NCBI RefSeq assembly: GCF_050589605.1
Contig: NZ_JBNGOO010000012.1
DNA length: 64,000 bases
Direction: 5' to 3' (one strand)
Source of the DNA: Granulosicoccus sp947495035
Lineage (GTDB): Bacteria > Pseudomonadota > Gammaproteobacteria > Granulosicoccales > Granulosicoccaceae
The first letter of the stretch is position 1. Each line of letters opens with the position of its first letter. Positions 1 through 9,074 of the stretch are shown here, in pieces. The notes beneath the pieces were generated by a model that was given only the letters and a program-made list of their open reading frames with translations, was not told the origin of the DNA and did not search any database. The position numbers and the translations under genes were made by a program.

Positions 1-485
1 CGTGTCACCGCCCAGGCGGAGGCGGTATCGTGCTGTAGCGAACGCCCGGCAAACTGCGTGATCCAGTCCGAGCGGATGATCTCGATATCATCTCCGAGGC
101 CAGGTGTCTCTCGGTGCTCGGTCACACGTGCACCGATGATCTGCCCATCGGGTCGGACTCCCAACAGCAAGCGGATATCACCATTGTAGCCATCCGGCGC
201 AATCACGCTGAGCACGGCGGCCAGAGGTTGCCTGTCACGATACACCGTGTACAGAGGCAGCGCTTGCGTACTGCCCAGTTCGGGAGCCGTGATCATCCTG
301 CGGCTGCTCAGCGGATCCTCATCGTAGGGCCCTTCGGGTAACACCGCCGAGAGTCCCTGCAGTAACCATTGCTGGCGCGCTGCCTCCAGACGTTCACGAG
401 TCATTTGATGGACGAGGCTCAGCGAGATGATTGCCAGCGCTGCGCAGCAGGCCAGAGTCAGGCCGGTTCTGGCTGGTATTCTCAT
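1..485 (-). CDS. rnfG: Rnf electron transport complex subunit G, partial (left edge)
   Basis: Periplasm-facing flavoprotein subunit of the Rnf/Rsx membrane complex, which couples NADH/ferredoxin electron transfer to ion movement or keeps SoxR reduced. Translating the minus strand from the ATG at 485 gives an N-terminal membrane anchor (about residues 8-24) and then a conserved FMN-binding-domain core that includes GYNGDIRLLLGV and the motif TPGLGDDIE. The window ends after about 161 residues, so the covalent FMN attachment motif (S/T)GAT lies outside. The start overlaps the rnfD stop in an ATGA, which indicates translational coupling. rnfE would be expected next, beyond the edge. Identity is firm from context and motif; only the C-terminal part is missing. 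Confidence 0.93.
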   Translation of the reverse strand, partial: MRIPARTGLTLACCAALAIISLSLVHQMTRERLEAARQQWLLQGLSAVLPEGPYDEDPLSSRRMITAPELGSTQALPLYTVYRDRQPLAAVLSVIAPDGYNGDIRLLLGVRPDGQIIGARVTEHRETPGLGDDIEIIRSDWITQFAGRSLQHDTASAWAVT

Positions 486-1600
486 GGCGCAGACGATCGC
501 GAGCGGCCCGCAGGCCCGGTAATCAGATAGTCGATCAGAGGGACGCCGGTATTCATCAGCAGGACGGCAAAGGCCAGGCCTTCCGGGTAGCTGCTGAATT
601 CACGGATCACCACGGTCAAAATGCCAACTCCGGCACCGTAGACCAGTTTGCCTCGACGACTGGCTGCCGCCGTCACCGGATCGGTGGCAATGAAGAAGGC
701 CCCCAGCATGATCGCACCGGAAAGCAGAGCGGGAATCAGAGGGAGGGCGTGGGAGGACTGACCTGCGGCAAGCCCAAGATACATCAGGGCGATGCCGGAC
801 AGTACTGCCAGCGGCACATGCCAGCTGATGACACGCATCAACAACAGATAGATGCCTCCGGCCAGCCAGGCGAGATTCACCCACATCCAATTGGAATTCA
901 TGATCAGGTCCTGCGCTCTATCCTGATAGGATGGCAAGCTGCCTTGAGTGTCAGTATTGCGTTCTACCGTGGAAATTGCCCCTGTATTCGCAGGGGTGTC
1001 TTCCGGGTCGGCATTCGCGGCGGGCACGGACGGGCTGTCGGACAAGGCTGTCAGGCTGGAATTGGCCAGCTTCACGCGAATCTGCCGAAGCTGATCCAGA
1101 GGCGTGGCGCCGCTGATGCCGTCCCAGGAAGAAGTTTGTGAGGCCGGTACCTCCGTGTGCTGCCTTGCCTGCCAGTCGCTCATCGTGACCGGGAAGGAAA
1201 TGATCAGCACGGCGTAGGCCACCATGGCCGGATTGAATGGGTTGTGCCCCAGTCCGCCATATAGATGCTTGCCCAGCATGACCATGACAAAGATCCCGAC
1301 AACCAGCTGCCACACGGGCAGAGACGGCGGCAGACACAGTGCCAGGAGCCAGGCGGCCAGAAGGATGCTGCCGTCGGCGAGCGATGGACGCAAGGCCTTG
1401 CCGCGCAGTCGCAATGCCGCGGCTTCGAACAACAGTGCAGCGGCCATGGCAATCGGCACTGTCTGCAGTACGCGATCATCGATCAACCATGCTTGCAGCA
1501 GGGTACCGGGAAGCAGCGCCAGCATGACGTTCAGCATGATGTGGTGGACGCGACGCTGCTGCAAGGCAATGGCTTTCGTGTCGGGTGCGAGCGTGCTCAT
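482..1600 (-). CDS. rnfD: Rnf electron transport complex subunit D
   Basis: Integral membrane subunit carrying a covalent FMN. The 372-residue product has several hydrophobic helices (about 24-60, 78-140, 235-345). The flavinylation motif SGAT is at residues 163-166, with Thr166 the expected FMN-ester residue. A polar, proline- and acid-rich stretch at about 175-230 separates this motif from the next helix and makes the protein slightly longer than E. coli RsxD (about 350). The ATG lies 4 bases inside the rnfC stop, and the gene overlaps rnfG by 4 bases. The operon order on the minus strand is A-B-C-D-G. Confidence 0.96.
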   Translation of the reverse strand: MSTLAPDTKAIALQQRRVHHIMLNVMLALLPGTLLQAWLIDDRVLQTVPIAMAAALLFEAAALRLRGKALRPSLADGSILLAAWLLALCLPPSLPVWQLVVGIFVMVMLGKHLYGGLGHNPFNPAMVAYAVLIISFPVTMSDWQARQHTEVPASQTSSWDGISGATPLDQLRQIRVKLANSSLTALSDSPSVPAANADPEDTPANTGAISTVERNTDTQGSLPSYQDRAQDLIMNSNWMWVNLAWLAGGIYLLLMRVISWHVPLAVLSGIALMYLGLAAGQSSHALPLIPALLSGAIMLGAFFIATDPVTAAASRRGKLVYGAGVGILTVVIREFSSYPEGLAFAVLLMNTGVPLIDYLITGPAGRSRSSAP

Positions 1601-3204
1601 GGGCGACCATCATCCGGTCGTTTGACCGACGCCTCAGTCGCCGAGGCGGGCGGTGAATCCCGGTTTGACTCATCAGCGGCAGGCGCTGATGTACGGCCAG
1701 CCTGTGAAAGTCGTGGTTTGCGCCGCTGACGGGCTCTGGCCAGCGCATCGGCGATCGGATCGCTGCCGGAGCTCGACTGTGCCTTGGCCAGTCGGCGTCT
1801 TTCCTCGCGCGCGGCGGCTCGTTCCTGCAGTCTCTGTTCGCGAGCCTGATGCCGTTGTTGCGACAAGGCTGCCATGCGTTCCTGACGTGCCTGTTCACGC
1901 TGTGCATCCCTAGCGTGGCGAAAGGCCTGCGTCAACGGAATGGCAGAAGGGCAGACCAGGTCGCAGCAGCCGCAGGTAATGCAACTGTCCAGCCCGAAGC
2001 GCCGACTGCCCGACAGGTCATCAGCCTGTGCATACCAATACAGTTGTTGAGGCAGGAGTTGCTCGGGGCAGACATCCTCACAGGCCCCGCATCGGATGCA
2101 GGGCAGGCTCGTCGGTGCCGGTTCGATGCGGTGTATACCGAGATTGTTGGTACTGGCCGTGATCGGGGCCTGTAGTGAATGCAGATCGAATCCGCTCAGG
2201 GGGCCATTGGCGCGTACCCGATGACTGCCTGCAGAGGCCGAGTAGTGGCATTGACGCAGAACGTCTTCCACCGGGGTGCCGAAACGAACCCGAACATTGA
2301 CAGGCTCGGGCAAGCCCTCGCCGGATACCGTCACGATTCGCGAATGCAGGGGAAAGCCCTGACTGGCACGGTAGGCGGCCAGTGCCGTGGCAACGTTGAT
2401 GCTGAGAATACCGAGGCTGGCAGGTCGTTGATCAGGTGCCAGAGAGCGGCCCGTGATGCGCCTGATCAGGGATCGTTCGGCTCCTGCAGGATAGACGGGC
2501 TCCAGCAACATCAACTCAAGCTCGACCGGGTGCGCCTGCAAGGCCTGATGAATGGCGCTAATGGCAGCGGTCTTGTCGTTTTCCACGGCCAGCACACAGC
2601 GCCGGCATTGCGTTGTCCGTTTCAGCACATCTATGGCCTTGATGATGGCGCTTGCGTCGCACATCATCAGTGCTTCATCGCAGGCAATCTGCGGTTCACA
2701 TTCCACCGCATTGATCAGCAGGGTCTGTAGCGGGCTGCCGGATCGGGCGACCGCAGTCAGTTTGTCGGCAGTGGCGAAGGCGGCGCCGCCCAGTCCAGTC
2801 ACACCGCATTGATCCAGTCGATCGGCGGTAATCGCTGGCAGCGCCTCGTAGCAGGCAGCGTCGTTATCCTGATGTTCATCCGGTTCGAGAATCACACAGG
2901 GGGCAAGCTTGCCCGATGGGTGGATGACGGGTCGTGGTTCGATCGACAGGATTCGTCCACTGGCCGTGGCTATCACTCCGGCCGCCAGGTGCTGTCCGAC
3001 CTCGACTTCCTGACCGACCTGTACCAGCGGCGGCAGCGCGTCACGGCGATAATCCAGAAGTGGCAGGATCAGTCGGGGTGGCAATGCCAATGTGCGGATG
3101 TCACCGGCAAGCGGCAGACCCGGCTTGTCTCTTGGCAGACGCAGTCCACCGTGCAGCTGCGCACGAGAGGCGCCGGTGATTGCTTGCAGGAACGGCCACT
3201 TCAT
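1597..3204 (-). CDS. rnfC: Rnf electron transport complex subunit C
   Basis: Peripheral subunit thought to take electrons from NADH through FMN and two 4Fe-4S clusters. The 535-residue product opens with the family signature GGLRLPRDKP (19-28), has the Complex-I-51K-like glycine-rich segment GVTGLGGAAFATADKL (134-149), an SLBB-like middle region, and two ferredoxin motifs: CIRCGACEDVCP (369-380) and CITCGCCDLVCP (408-419). Residues 430-535 form a charged Q/R/E-rich tail predicted to be coiled coil; E. coli RsxC has a much longer repetitive tail. The gene overlaps rnfB by 4 bases and rnfD by 4 bases. Confidence 0.96.
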   Translation of the reverse strand: MKWPFLQAITGASRAQLHGGLRLPRDKPGLPLAGDIRTLALPPRLILPLLDYRRDALPPLVQVGQEVEVGQHLAAGVIATASGRILSIEPRPVIHPSGKLAPCVILEPDEHQDNDAACYEALPAITADRLDQCGVTGLGGAAFATADKLTAVARSGSPLQTLLINAVECEPQIACDEALMMCDASAIIKAIDVLKRTTQCRRCVLAVENDKTAAISAIHQALQAHPVELELMLLEPVYPAGAERSLIRRITGRSLAPDQRPASLGILSINVATALAAYRASQGFPLHSRIVTVSGEGLPEPVNVRVRFGTPVEDVLRQCHYSASAGSHRVRANGPLSGFDLHSLQAPITASTNNLGIHRIEPAPTSLPCIRCGACEDVCPEQLLPQQLYWYAQADDLSGSRRFGLDSCITCGCCDLVCPSAIPLTQAFRHARDAQREQARQERMAALSQQRHQAREQRLQERAAAREERRRLAKAQSSSGSDPIADALARARQRRKPRLSQAGRTSAPAADESNRDSPPASATEASVKRPDDGRP

Positions 3205-3881
3205 GCCGGTTTGGGCCAGCGCCAGTGGGACAGGGAATCATCGGCCGGAACCAGACTGATGCAATCGACCGGACAGGGTGGCAGGCAGAGTTCGCAGCCG
3301 GTGCACTGATCGATGATGACGGTGTGCATGAGTCTGGAGGCGCCAACGATGGCATCAACCGGGCAGGCAGCAATGCACAGTGTGCAACCGATGCACAGCG
3401 GTTCGTCGATCAGGGCGACTTGTGGTGGTTTGGTCTCGCCACGCTCGGCGTCCAGTGGCATGAACTCCTTGCCGAGCAGATCGGCGAGTTCGTGAATGAG
3501 TGCCTCACCGCCGGGAGGGCATTGGTTGATCGGCGCCTCTTCGTTGATGATGGCACTGGCATAGGGACGGCAGCCCGGATGGCCACACTGGGCACATTGC
3601 GTCTGTGGCAGACAGGCATTGACCCGTTCGATCAACTGATCGGCAGGCAGCAGGCTCTGTTCCTCGGAAGTGTCCGCCGTTTGTGCCTGCTCGGTCGGAT
3701 TGCCTGTGGCCGTGTCCGTCGTATTGAACGCCTTTCCGCTGGCCCTGTCAGTCTGTCGGCTGGCAGGGCGACGCAGCGTCAGAGAGCCACTGGAGGCCGA
3801 CAGCCAGCCCAGCACGGCACCCAGCAGGGCCAGGACGAGGATGAACACGATCATTGCCAGCGATGTCGACATCGTGTTCAC
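3201..3881 (-). CDS. rnfB: Rnf electron transport complex subunit B
   Basis: Ferredoxin-like subunit of the Rnf complex. The 226-residue protein has an N-terminal membrane anchor (about 8-28), a low-complexity Thr/Ala/Gln linker (35-75), the Fe-S domain with Cys90, Cys96, Cys99, Cys104 and Cys121, and two 4Fe-4S motifs, CIGCTLCIAACP (163-174) and CTGCELCLPPCP (193-204). It is longer than E. coli RsxB (192) because of the linker. Its start overlaps the rnfA stop by 4 bases and its stop overlaps rnfC by 4 bases. Confidence 0.96.
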   Translation of the reverse strand: MNTMSTSLAMIVFILVLALLGAVLGWLSASSGSLTLRRPASRQTDRASGKAFNTTDTATGNPTEQAQTADTSEEQSLLPADQLIERVNACLPQTQCAQCGHPGCRPYASAIINEEAPINQCPPGGEALIHELADLLGKEFMPLDAERGETKPPQVALIDEPLCIGCTLCIAACPVDAIVGASRLMHTVIIDQCTGCELCLPPCPVDCISLVPADDSLSHWRWPKPA

Positions 3882-4453
3882 CCGAGACCGCTGAAGCCCA
3901 TGAAGGCCAGTGACATGATGCCGGCGGTCATCAGGGCCACGGCGCTGCCACGGAAGGGCGCGGGCACATCGGCCAGTTCGATGCGTTCGCGCAGCACGGA
4001 AAACAGCAGCAGCACCAGCGTGAAGCCAACGGCAGCGCCAAAACCATAGAGCACCGCATCCCGCAGATCATGCTGTTGTCTGGCGCTGAGCAGTGCCACA
4101 CCCAGTACCGCGCAGTTGGTGGTGATCAATGGCAGGTAGATGCCCAGTACGCGGTGCAGCAAGGGACTCTGACGTCGTATGACGATTTCCGTGAACTGCA
4201 CCACGACCGCAATCACCACGATGAAACTCAGGGTGCGCAGGTATTCCAGGTCGAAGGGAATCAGCAGCCAGCGATTCACCAGGTGGCTGAGAGCCGCGGA
4301 CAGGGTGAGTACAAAGGTGGTGGCCACGCCCATGCCAAGGGCTGAATCCACGCGCCGTGACACACCCATGAATGGACACAGACCGAGAAACTGCACCAGC
4401 ACGAAGTTGTTGACCAGTACCGTGCCCAGCAGGATGAGGGCGACATCGCGCAT
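3878..4453 (-). CDS. rnfA: Rnf electron transport complex subunit A
   Basis: Six-helix integral membrane subunit of the Rnf complex. The reading frame is open back to an ATG at 4567, but that start would run into metG and add 38 non-hydrophobic residues. The ATG at 4453 gives 191 residues beginning MRDVALILLGTVLVNNFVL, which matches the usual length (about 193) and the family N-terminus. The conserved Cys-containing segment FLGLCPFMGVS follows directly; in homologues this cysteine helps hold an Fe-S cluster between RnfA and RnfE. First gene of the operon; 79 bases separate it from metG upstream. Confidence 0.95.
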   Translation of the reverse strand: MRDVALILLGTVLVNNFVLVQFLGLCPFMGVSRRVDSALGMGVATTFVLTLSAALSHLVNRWLLIPFDLEYLRTLSFIVVIAVVVQFTEIVIRRQSPLLHRVLGIYLPLITTNCAVLGVALLSARQQHDLRDAVLYGFGAAVGFTLVLLLFSVLRERIELADVPAPFRGSAVALMTAGIMSLAFMGFSGLG

Positions 4454-4532
4454 CAGCTCATCCACAACCGGAAGAGCGGTGGCGGGCGGCGAGTGCCTGC
4501 CGCCGGCCTGTTGCACGATGTCGACATGTTCT

Positions 4533-6569
4533 CTACTTGACCCGCATGCCGGCAGTGGCTCCGTCATCCGGCGTCAGAATGAACAGGTCGGAACCACCGG
4601 GTCCTGCGGCCAGTACCATGCCGCTGGACAGGCCGAAACGCATCTTGCGAGGCTTCAGGTTGGCGACCATGACGGTGCGTCGACCGATCAGATCCGCCGG
4701 GTCGTAGGCTGCCTTGATGCCGGCGAAGACCGTACGCGTCTCGATGCCGATGTCCAGGGTCAGCTGTACCAGTTTGTCAGCCCCTTCAACCGGTTGAGCG
4801 TCGGTGATGAGGGCTACCCGCAGATCCACCTTGTCGAAGTCGTCGATCTCGATTTCCGGCTTCAGCGGCTCCAATGACGCCTCAGCCTTGCTGCCGGCAG
4901 CACTGGCGGCAGGTTTCTGCGCATCGGCATTGGCTTTGGTTTCCTCCATGACCTTCTCGATCTGGCTGGCTTCCACCCGCGTCATCATCGGCTGGAATCG
5001 ATTGATGGCGTGATCACACAGCGGCTGCTCGAGAGATGCGAGCGTCAGCGACGTGTTGAGGAACTGCTCGGTCTTGCTCGCCAGTTCCGGTAGAACCGGG
5101 CTCAGATAGGTGGCAATGATGCGGAAGTAGTTGAGTCCGACCGTGCAGATCTGCTGCACCGCTTCGGCCTGCTCGGGGTCCTTGATCTTCACCCAGGGCT
5201 CGGCGTCATTGATATAGGTATTGGCGTGCTCTGCCAGCAGCATGATCTCGCGCATCGCCTTGCCGTATTCGCGTTGCTCGTAGTACTGCATGATGATGCT
5301 TTGCGCGCTGGTGAAGTGCCGGTAGTCTTCGATCATGTCCGCGGGATAGGTGGCGGCCAGCTTGCCGTCGAAGCGCTTGCTGATGAAGCCGGCGCAGCGA
5401 CTCGCGATATTGACCACCTTGCCCACCAGATCGGCGTTGACGCGTGTGATGAAGTCGTCGAAATTCATGTTCAGATCGACCACGCTGCCACTGAGCTTGG
5501 AGGCAAAGTAGTAGCGCAGGTATTCCGGTTGCAGGTGCTTGAGCCAGGTCTCGATGGTGATGGAGGTGCCCCGGGATTTCGACATCTTCAGGTTGTCGAC
5601 GGTCAGAAAGCCGTGACAGAACACGCCGGTGGGCTTGCGAAAGCCGGCACCCTCGAGCATGGCGGGCCAGAACAGGCCATGGAAATTGATGATGTCCTTG
5701 CCGATGAAGTGATACAGCTCGACGTCGCTGTCGGGTTTCCAGCTGGCTTCCCAGTCTTCGCCGGTCCGTGCTGCCAGATTCTTGTGGCTGGCAATGTAGG
5801 CAATCGGGGCATCCAGCCAGACATAGAAATACTTGCCGGGGGCATCCGGAATCTCGAAACCGAAATACGGGGCATTGCGCGAGATGTCCCAGTCCTTCAG
5901 TCCTCCTTCGAGCCACTCCCTGAGCTTGTTGGCCACCTCGGGCTGCAAGGTGCCGCTGTCGGTCCATTCGCGCAGCATCTCGCTGAAGTTGCCCAGAGCG
6001 AAGAACAGTTGTTCGGAGTCTCGCAGTTCGGGGGTGGTACCGGAGACCTGCGAAATCGGCTCCTTCAGGTCTGTGGCATCGTAGGTGGCACTGCAGTTCT
6101 CGCAATTGTCGCCGTACTGATCGGGTGTGCCGCAATTGGGGCAGATACCCTTGACGAAGCGATCCGGCAGGAACATCTCGCGCTCGCGGTCGTACAACTG
6201 CTTGATGGTGCGACGTACGATATTGCCGTTGTCCCGGTTGCGTTCATAGATCAGATTGGCCAGTTCCCGGTTTTCTTCCGAATGGGTGGTATGGAAGTTG
6301 TCCGGCGACAGCAGAAAGCCGGCAATGTCGCGTTCGTGCTCGGTCTTGACGCGTGCAATCAGCTGTTCGGGCTCGATGCCTTCGGCCTGCGCCTTGAGCA
6401 TGATGGGCGTGCCGTGGGCATCATCGGCCCATACCCATTGGCAGTCATTGCCCATGAGACGCTGGTAGCGTACCCAGACGTCGGTCTGGATGTATTCGAG
6501 CATATGCCCGATGTGCAGGGCACCGTTGGCGTAGGGAAGGGCGCTGGTAACCAGGATACGACGGCTCAT
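4533..6569 (-). CDS. metG: Methionyl-tRNA synthetase
   Basis: Class I aminoacyl-tRNA synthetase that charges tRNA-Met; cytoplasmic and essential. The 678-residue protein has the ATP-binding HIGH motif at 19-22, a zinc knuckle with Cys143, Cys146, Cys156 and Cys159, and the KMSKS loop at 328-332. The C-terminal 100 residues (about 575-678) match the EMAP/Arc1p-like tRNA-binding domain that makes the enzyme a dimer in E. coli. Residues 545-575 are an Ala/Lys/Glu-rich linker. It is divergent from apbC, as in many gammaproteobacteria, and the rnf operon follows downstream. Confidence 0.98.
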   Translation of the reverse strand: MSRRILVTSALPYANGALHIGHMLEYIQTDVWVRYQRLMGNDCQWVWADDAHGTPIMLKAQAEGIEPEQLIARVKTEHERDIAGFLLSPDNFHTTHSEENRELANLIYERNRDNGNIVRRTIKQLYDREREMFLPDRFVKGICPNCGTPDQYGDNCENCSATYDATDLKEPISQVSGTTPELRDSEQLFFALGNFSEMLREWTDSGTLQPEVANKLREWLEGGLKDWDISRNAPYFGFEIPDAPGKYFYVWLDAPIAYIASHKNLAARTGEDWEASWKPDSDVELYHFIGKDIINFHGLFWPAMLEGAGFRKPTGVFCHGFLTVDNLKMSKSRGTSITIETWLKHLQPEYLRYYFASKLSGSVVDLNMNFDDFITRVNADLVGKVVNIASRCAGFISKRFDGKLAATYPADMIEDYRHFTSAQSIIMQYYEQREYGKAMREIMLLAEHANTYINDAEPWVKIKDPEQAEAVQQICTVGLNYFRIIATYLSPVLPELASKTEQFLNTSLTLASLEQPLCDHAINRFQPMMTRVEASQIEKVMEETKANADAQKPAASAAGSKAEASLEPLKPEIEIDDFDKVDLRVALITDAQPVEGADKLVQLTLDIGIETRTVFAGIKAAYDPADLIGRRTVMVANLKPRKMRFGLSSGMVLAAGPGGSDLFILTPDDGATAGMRVK

Positions 6570-6604
6570 CGGGTCTGTGTCACTGTGGTGGCTGAGTGAG
6601 AAAT

Positions 6605-6621
6605 GCGGGGGTTTCCCCCGC
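6605..6621 (-). promoter_or_regulatory. Perfect hairpin in the metG leader
   Basis: GCGGGGG-TTT-CCCCCGC is a perfect 7-bp GC stem with a 3-base loop. It lies just downstream of the predicted metG -10 box, so it would sit at the very 5' end of the metG transcript. No T-tract follows on the minus strand, so a terminator is unlikely. mRNA stabilisation or a protein site are possible readings. Confidence 0.5.
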
Positions 6622-6631
6622 TGCGCAGAAG

Positions 6632-6660
6632 TGTATAGTTGCGGGTTGCATGTAGTTTAA
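6632..6660 (-). promoter_or_regulatory. Predicted sigma70 promoter for metG
   Basis: On the minus strand TTAAAC (6655-6660) and TATACA (6632-6637) are separated by exactly 17 bases in the divergent metG/apbC region. Transcription would start near 6625 and give a leader of about 55 bases. Confidence 0.5.
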
Positions 6661-6707
6661 CAGTCCCGTTCAACCAGTTCATACTCGTACAGGAGTGTCG
6701 CAGTCGG

Positions 6708-7799
6708 ATGTCTGAAGTCTCGCGCGAAAAAATCGAATCCCTGCTTGCCGGAATGGAAGATCCCCATCTGGCAATCAGCCTGACTGCAGCCAAGGCTGTC
6801 AAGAATATCCGTATCGACAAGGGGTCGGTCGGCATTGACCTGTGCATGCCCTATCCCTGTCAACGCTGGGCGGAGACCCTGCGTGCCAGCGTGGCCGAGC
6901 AGCTGGCGCCGGTGGATGGCATCACCGATGTCACTGTCAACGTGACGCAGAAGATCATTGCCCACAGTGTGCAGCACGGTGTGAAACGGCTCGAAAACGT
7001 CAAGAACATCATTGCCGTGGCCTCCGGCAAGGGTGGTGTCGGCAAATCCACGACGTCGGTCAATCTGGCGCTGGCACTGGCTTCCGAGGGTGCGACGGTG
7101 GGTCTGCTGGATGCCGATATCTATGGGCCCAGCCAGCCGCGCATGATGGGCCTGTCCGGTCAGCCGGAGTCGAAGGATGGCAAGAGTCTGGAGCCCATGG
7201 AGAACTATGGCGTACAGACCATGTCCATCGGCTTCCTGATCGATGAAGAGACACCCATGATCTGGCGCGGACCCATGGTCACCCAGGCGCTGGAGCAACT
7301 GCTCAACGATACCCGCTGGAAGGACCTGGACTATCTGATCATCGATCTGCCACCGGGCACCGGCGATACCCAGTTGACGCTGGCACAGAAAGTCCCGGTC
7401 AGTGGGGCCATCATTGTCACGACTCCGCAAGATATTGCATTGCTGGATGCCCGCAAGGGCCTGAAGATGTTCGAGAAGGTCGAGGTGCCGATTCTCGGCG
7501 TGGTCGAGAACATGTCGACGCATATCTGTAGCCAGTGTGGCCATGAGGAGCACATCTTCGGTGCCGGTGGCGGTCAGAGTATGGCGTCCGAAGCGGGCAT
7601 CGAGCTGCTCGGGTCGCTGCCGCTGGAAATGGGTATCCGGCTGAATGCCGACAGTGGCAAACCGACGGTGGTTGCCGATCCCGATGGCCGTACCGCCGAA
7701 ATCTACAGAGAGATCGCTCGCAAGGCCGCTGCGCGTCTTTCCCGTCAGGCCAAGGACTACTCGGCCGCTTTCCCCAATATCGTGATACAGAATACGTGA
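6708..7799 (+). CDS. apbC: Fe-S cluster carrier protein ApbC (Mrp/NBP35 family ATPase)
   Basis: P-loop ATPase that binds and transfers 4Fe-4S clusters to apo-proteins. From the ATG at 6708 the product has 363 residues: an N-terminal MIP18/DUF59-like domain (about 5-85), the deviant Walker A GKGGVGKS (107-114), the family motif DLPPGTGD (213-220), and the metal-binding CxxC pair Cys274/Cys277. An in-frame start at 6639 would add 23 residues not typical of the family; CAGGAG about 12 bases before 6708 supports the shorter form. Its stop overlaps the GTG start of dcd. The many Fe-S proteins nearby (Rnf, IspH, HemW) are plausible clients, but that is inference. Confidence 0.95.
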   Translation: MSEVSREKIESLLAGMEDPHLAISLTAAKAVKNIRIDKGSVGIDLCMPYPCQRWAETLRASVAEQLAPVDGITDVTVNVTQKIIAHSVQHGVKRLENVKNIIAVASGKGGVGKSTTSVNLALALASEGATVGLLDADIYGPSQPRMMGLSGQPESKDGKSLEPMENYGVQTMSIGFLIDEETPMIWRGPMVTQALEQLLNDTRWKDLDYLIIDLPPGTGDTQLTLAQKVPVSGAIIVTTPQDIALLDARKGLKMFEKVEVPILGVVENMSTHICSQCGHEEHIFGAGGGQSMASEAGIELLGSLPLEMGIRLNADSGKPTVVADPDGRTAEIYREIARKAAARLSRQAKDYSAAFPNIVIQNT

Positions 7800-8365
7800 G
7801 CATCAAATCCGACAAGTGGATCCGGCGCATGGCCGAAAGCAACGGCATGATCGAGCCGTTCGAATCGGGCCAGGTACGAGTGGATCACAATGATCAACGC
7901 ATCGTCTCCTATGGCACTTCGAGCTATGGCTATGACGTGCGTTGTGCCGATGAATTCAAGATATTCACCAATATCAACCACGCCATTGTCGATCCCAAGG
8001 CGTTCGATTCAGGCAGTTTTGTCGATGTGCAATCCGACACCTGCATCATTCCGCCCAACTCCTTCGCGCTGGCGCGTACGGTGGAGTACTTTCGCATTCC
8101 GCGAAACGTGCTTACGGTCTGTCTGGGCAAGAGCACCTATGCGCGCTGCGGCATCATCGTCAATGTGACACCACTGGAGCCCGAGTGGGAGGGCCATGTG
8201 ACACTGGAATTTTCCAATACGACGCCCTTGCCGGCCAAGATCTACGCCAATGAAGGCATCGCGCAGATGCTGTTTTTCGAAAGCGACGAAGTCTGCGAGA
8301 CCTCCTATGCCGATCGCGGAGGAAAATACCAGGGGCAACAGGGTGTAACACTGCCGAGAACCTGA
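7796..8365 (+). CDS. dcd: dCTP deaminase
   Basis: Deaminates dCTP to dUTP in the pyrimidine deoxynucleotide pathway feeding dTTP synthesis. The 189-residue length is normal for the proteobacterial enzyme. Visible signatures are SSYGYDVR near the N-terminus, GKSTYARCGI, and VTLEFSNTTPLP holding the catalytic glutamate, with a C-terminal GGKYQGQQGVTLPRT that closes over the triphosphate. It uses a GTG start in a GTGA overlap with the apbC stop, so the two are translationally coupled. Confidence 0.97.
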   Translation: MSIKSDKWIRRMAESNGMIEPFESGQVRVDHNDQRIVSYGTSSYGYDVRCADEFKIFTNINHAIVDPKAFDSGSFVDVQSDTCIIPPNSFALARTVEYFRIPRNVLTVCLGKSTYARCGIIVNVTPLEPEWEGHVTLEFSNTTPLPAKIYANEGIAQMLFFESDEVCETSYADRGGKYQGQQGVTLPRT

Positions 8366-8567
8366 GTCAGGCAGCAACGTTCCGACCAGCTTCCCCAGGC
8401 GCATCAGTCTTCGTGGAAATCCGCGCGTATGAGCTTGTGAGAGCGGTTCCGTTTCGGCCAATTGCCACTCTGCGGCGTGACACTGTGGTCTGGTTGGTGC
8501 TTGTCTGTTTGCCAGTGGCGAGTTTTTTTGGTTGAATCGGGTGTATCAACAAACATTGAGCACCGAC

Positions 8568-9050
8568 ATGATTGATTGCGATGGCTATCGAGCGAATGTC
8601 GGCATCATTCTGAGCAACAGCAAAGGACAGGTTTTCTGGGCAAGACGAGTCGGTCAGAACGCATGGCAGTTTCCGCAGGGCGGAATCGACCTTGCCGAAT
8701 CTCCCGAGGAGGCCATGTACCGCGAGCTGAAAGAGGAGACAGGGTTATCACCCGGTGATGTCGACGTATTGGGTTGTACACGAGAGTGGCTGAGATACCG
8801 TTTGCCCAAACGGTATGTGCGACGGCACCAGAAGCCGCTGTGCATCGGTCAGAAACAGATCTGGTACATGCTGCGGATGATGGGCAGCGAAACCGCCGTC
8901 GATCTGGCGAACAGTCCCAAACCGGAGTTTGATCACTGGCGCTGGGTGGATTACTGGGAGCCTTCGCGGCAGGTGATCTTCTTCAAGCGCAAGGTCTACA
9001 AGCGGGCACTGACTGAACTGCAGCCCTTGCTGGTACCCGTGCAAGGCTGA
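8568..9050 (+). CDS. rppH: RNA pyrophosphohydrolase (Nudix)
   Basis: Removes pyrophosphate from the 5' end of transcripts and triggers RNase E-dependent decay. The 160-residue product starts MIDCDGYRANVGI, as in E. coli RppH, has the Nudix box GGIDLAESPEEAMYRELKEE from residue 38 on, the segment WLRYRLPKRYVR, and GQKQIWYML. A TTG 36 bases upstream could extend it by 12 residues, but the ATG at 8568 matches the family start. It is separated from dcd by about 200 bases in which I see no other gene, so it probably has its own promoter. Confidence 0.95.
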   Translation: MIDCDGYRANVGIILSNSKGQVFWARRVGQNAWQFPQGGIDLAESPEEAMYRELKEETGLSPGDVDVLGCTREWLRYRLPKRYVRRHQKPLCIGQKQIWYMLRMMGSETAVDLANSPKPEFDHWRWVDYWEPSRQVIFFKRKVYKRALTELQPLLVPVQG

Positions 9051-9074
9051 ACAAGGCGAAAGAGCTCTCGATCA

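Noticed and set aside
5226..6599. 457-residue open frame on the plus strand opposite metG
   Set aside because: Antisense shadow of a confirmed metG. GC-rich genes leave such long frames on the other strand. No domain, signal or ribosome-binding site supports it.
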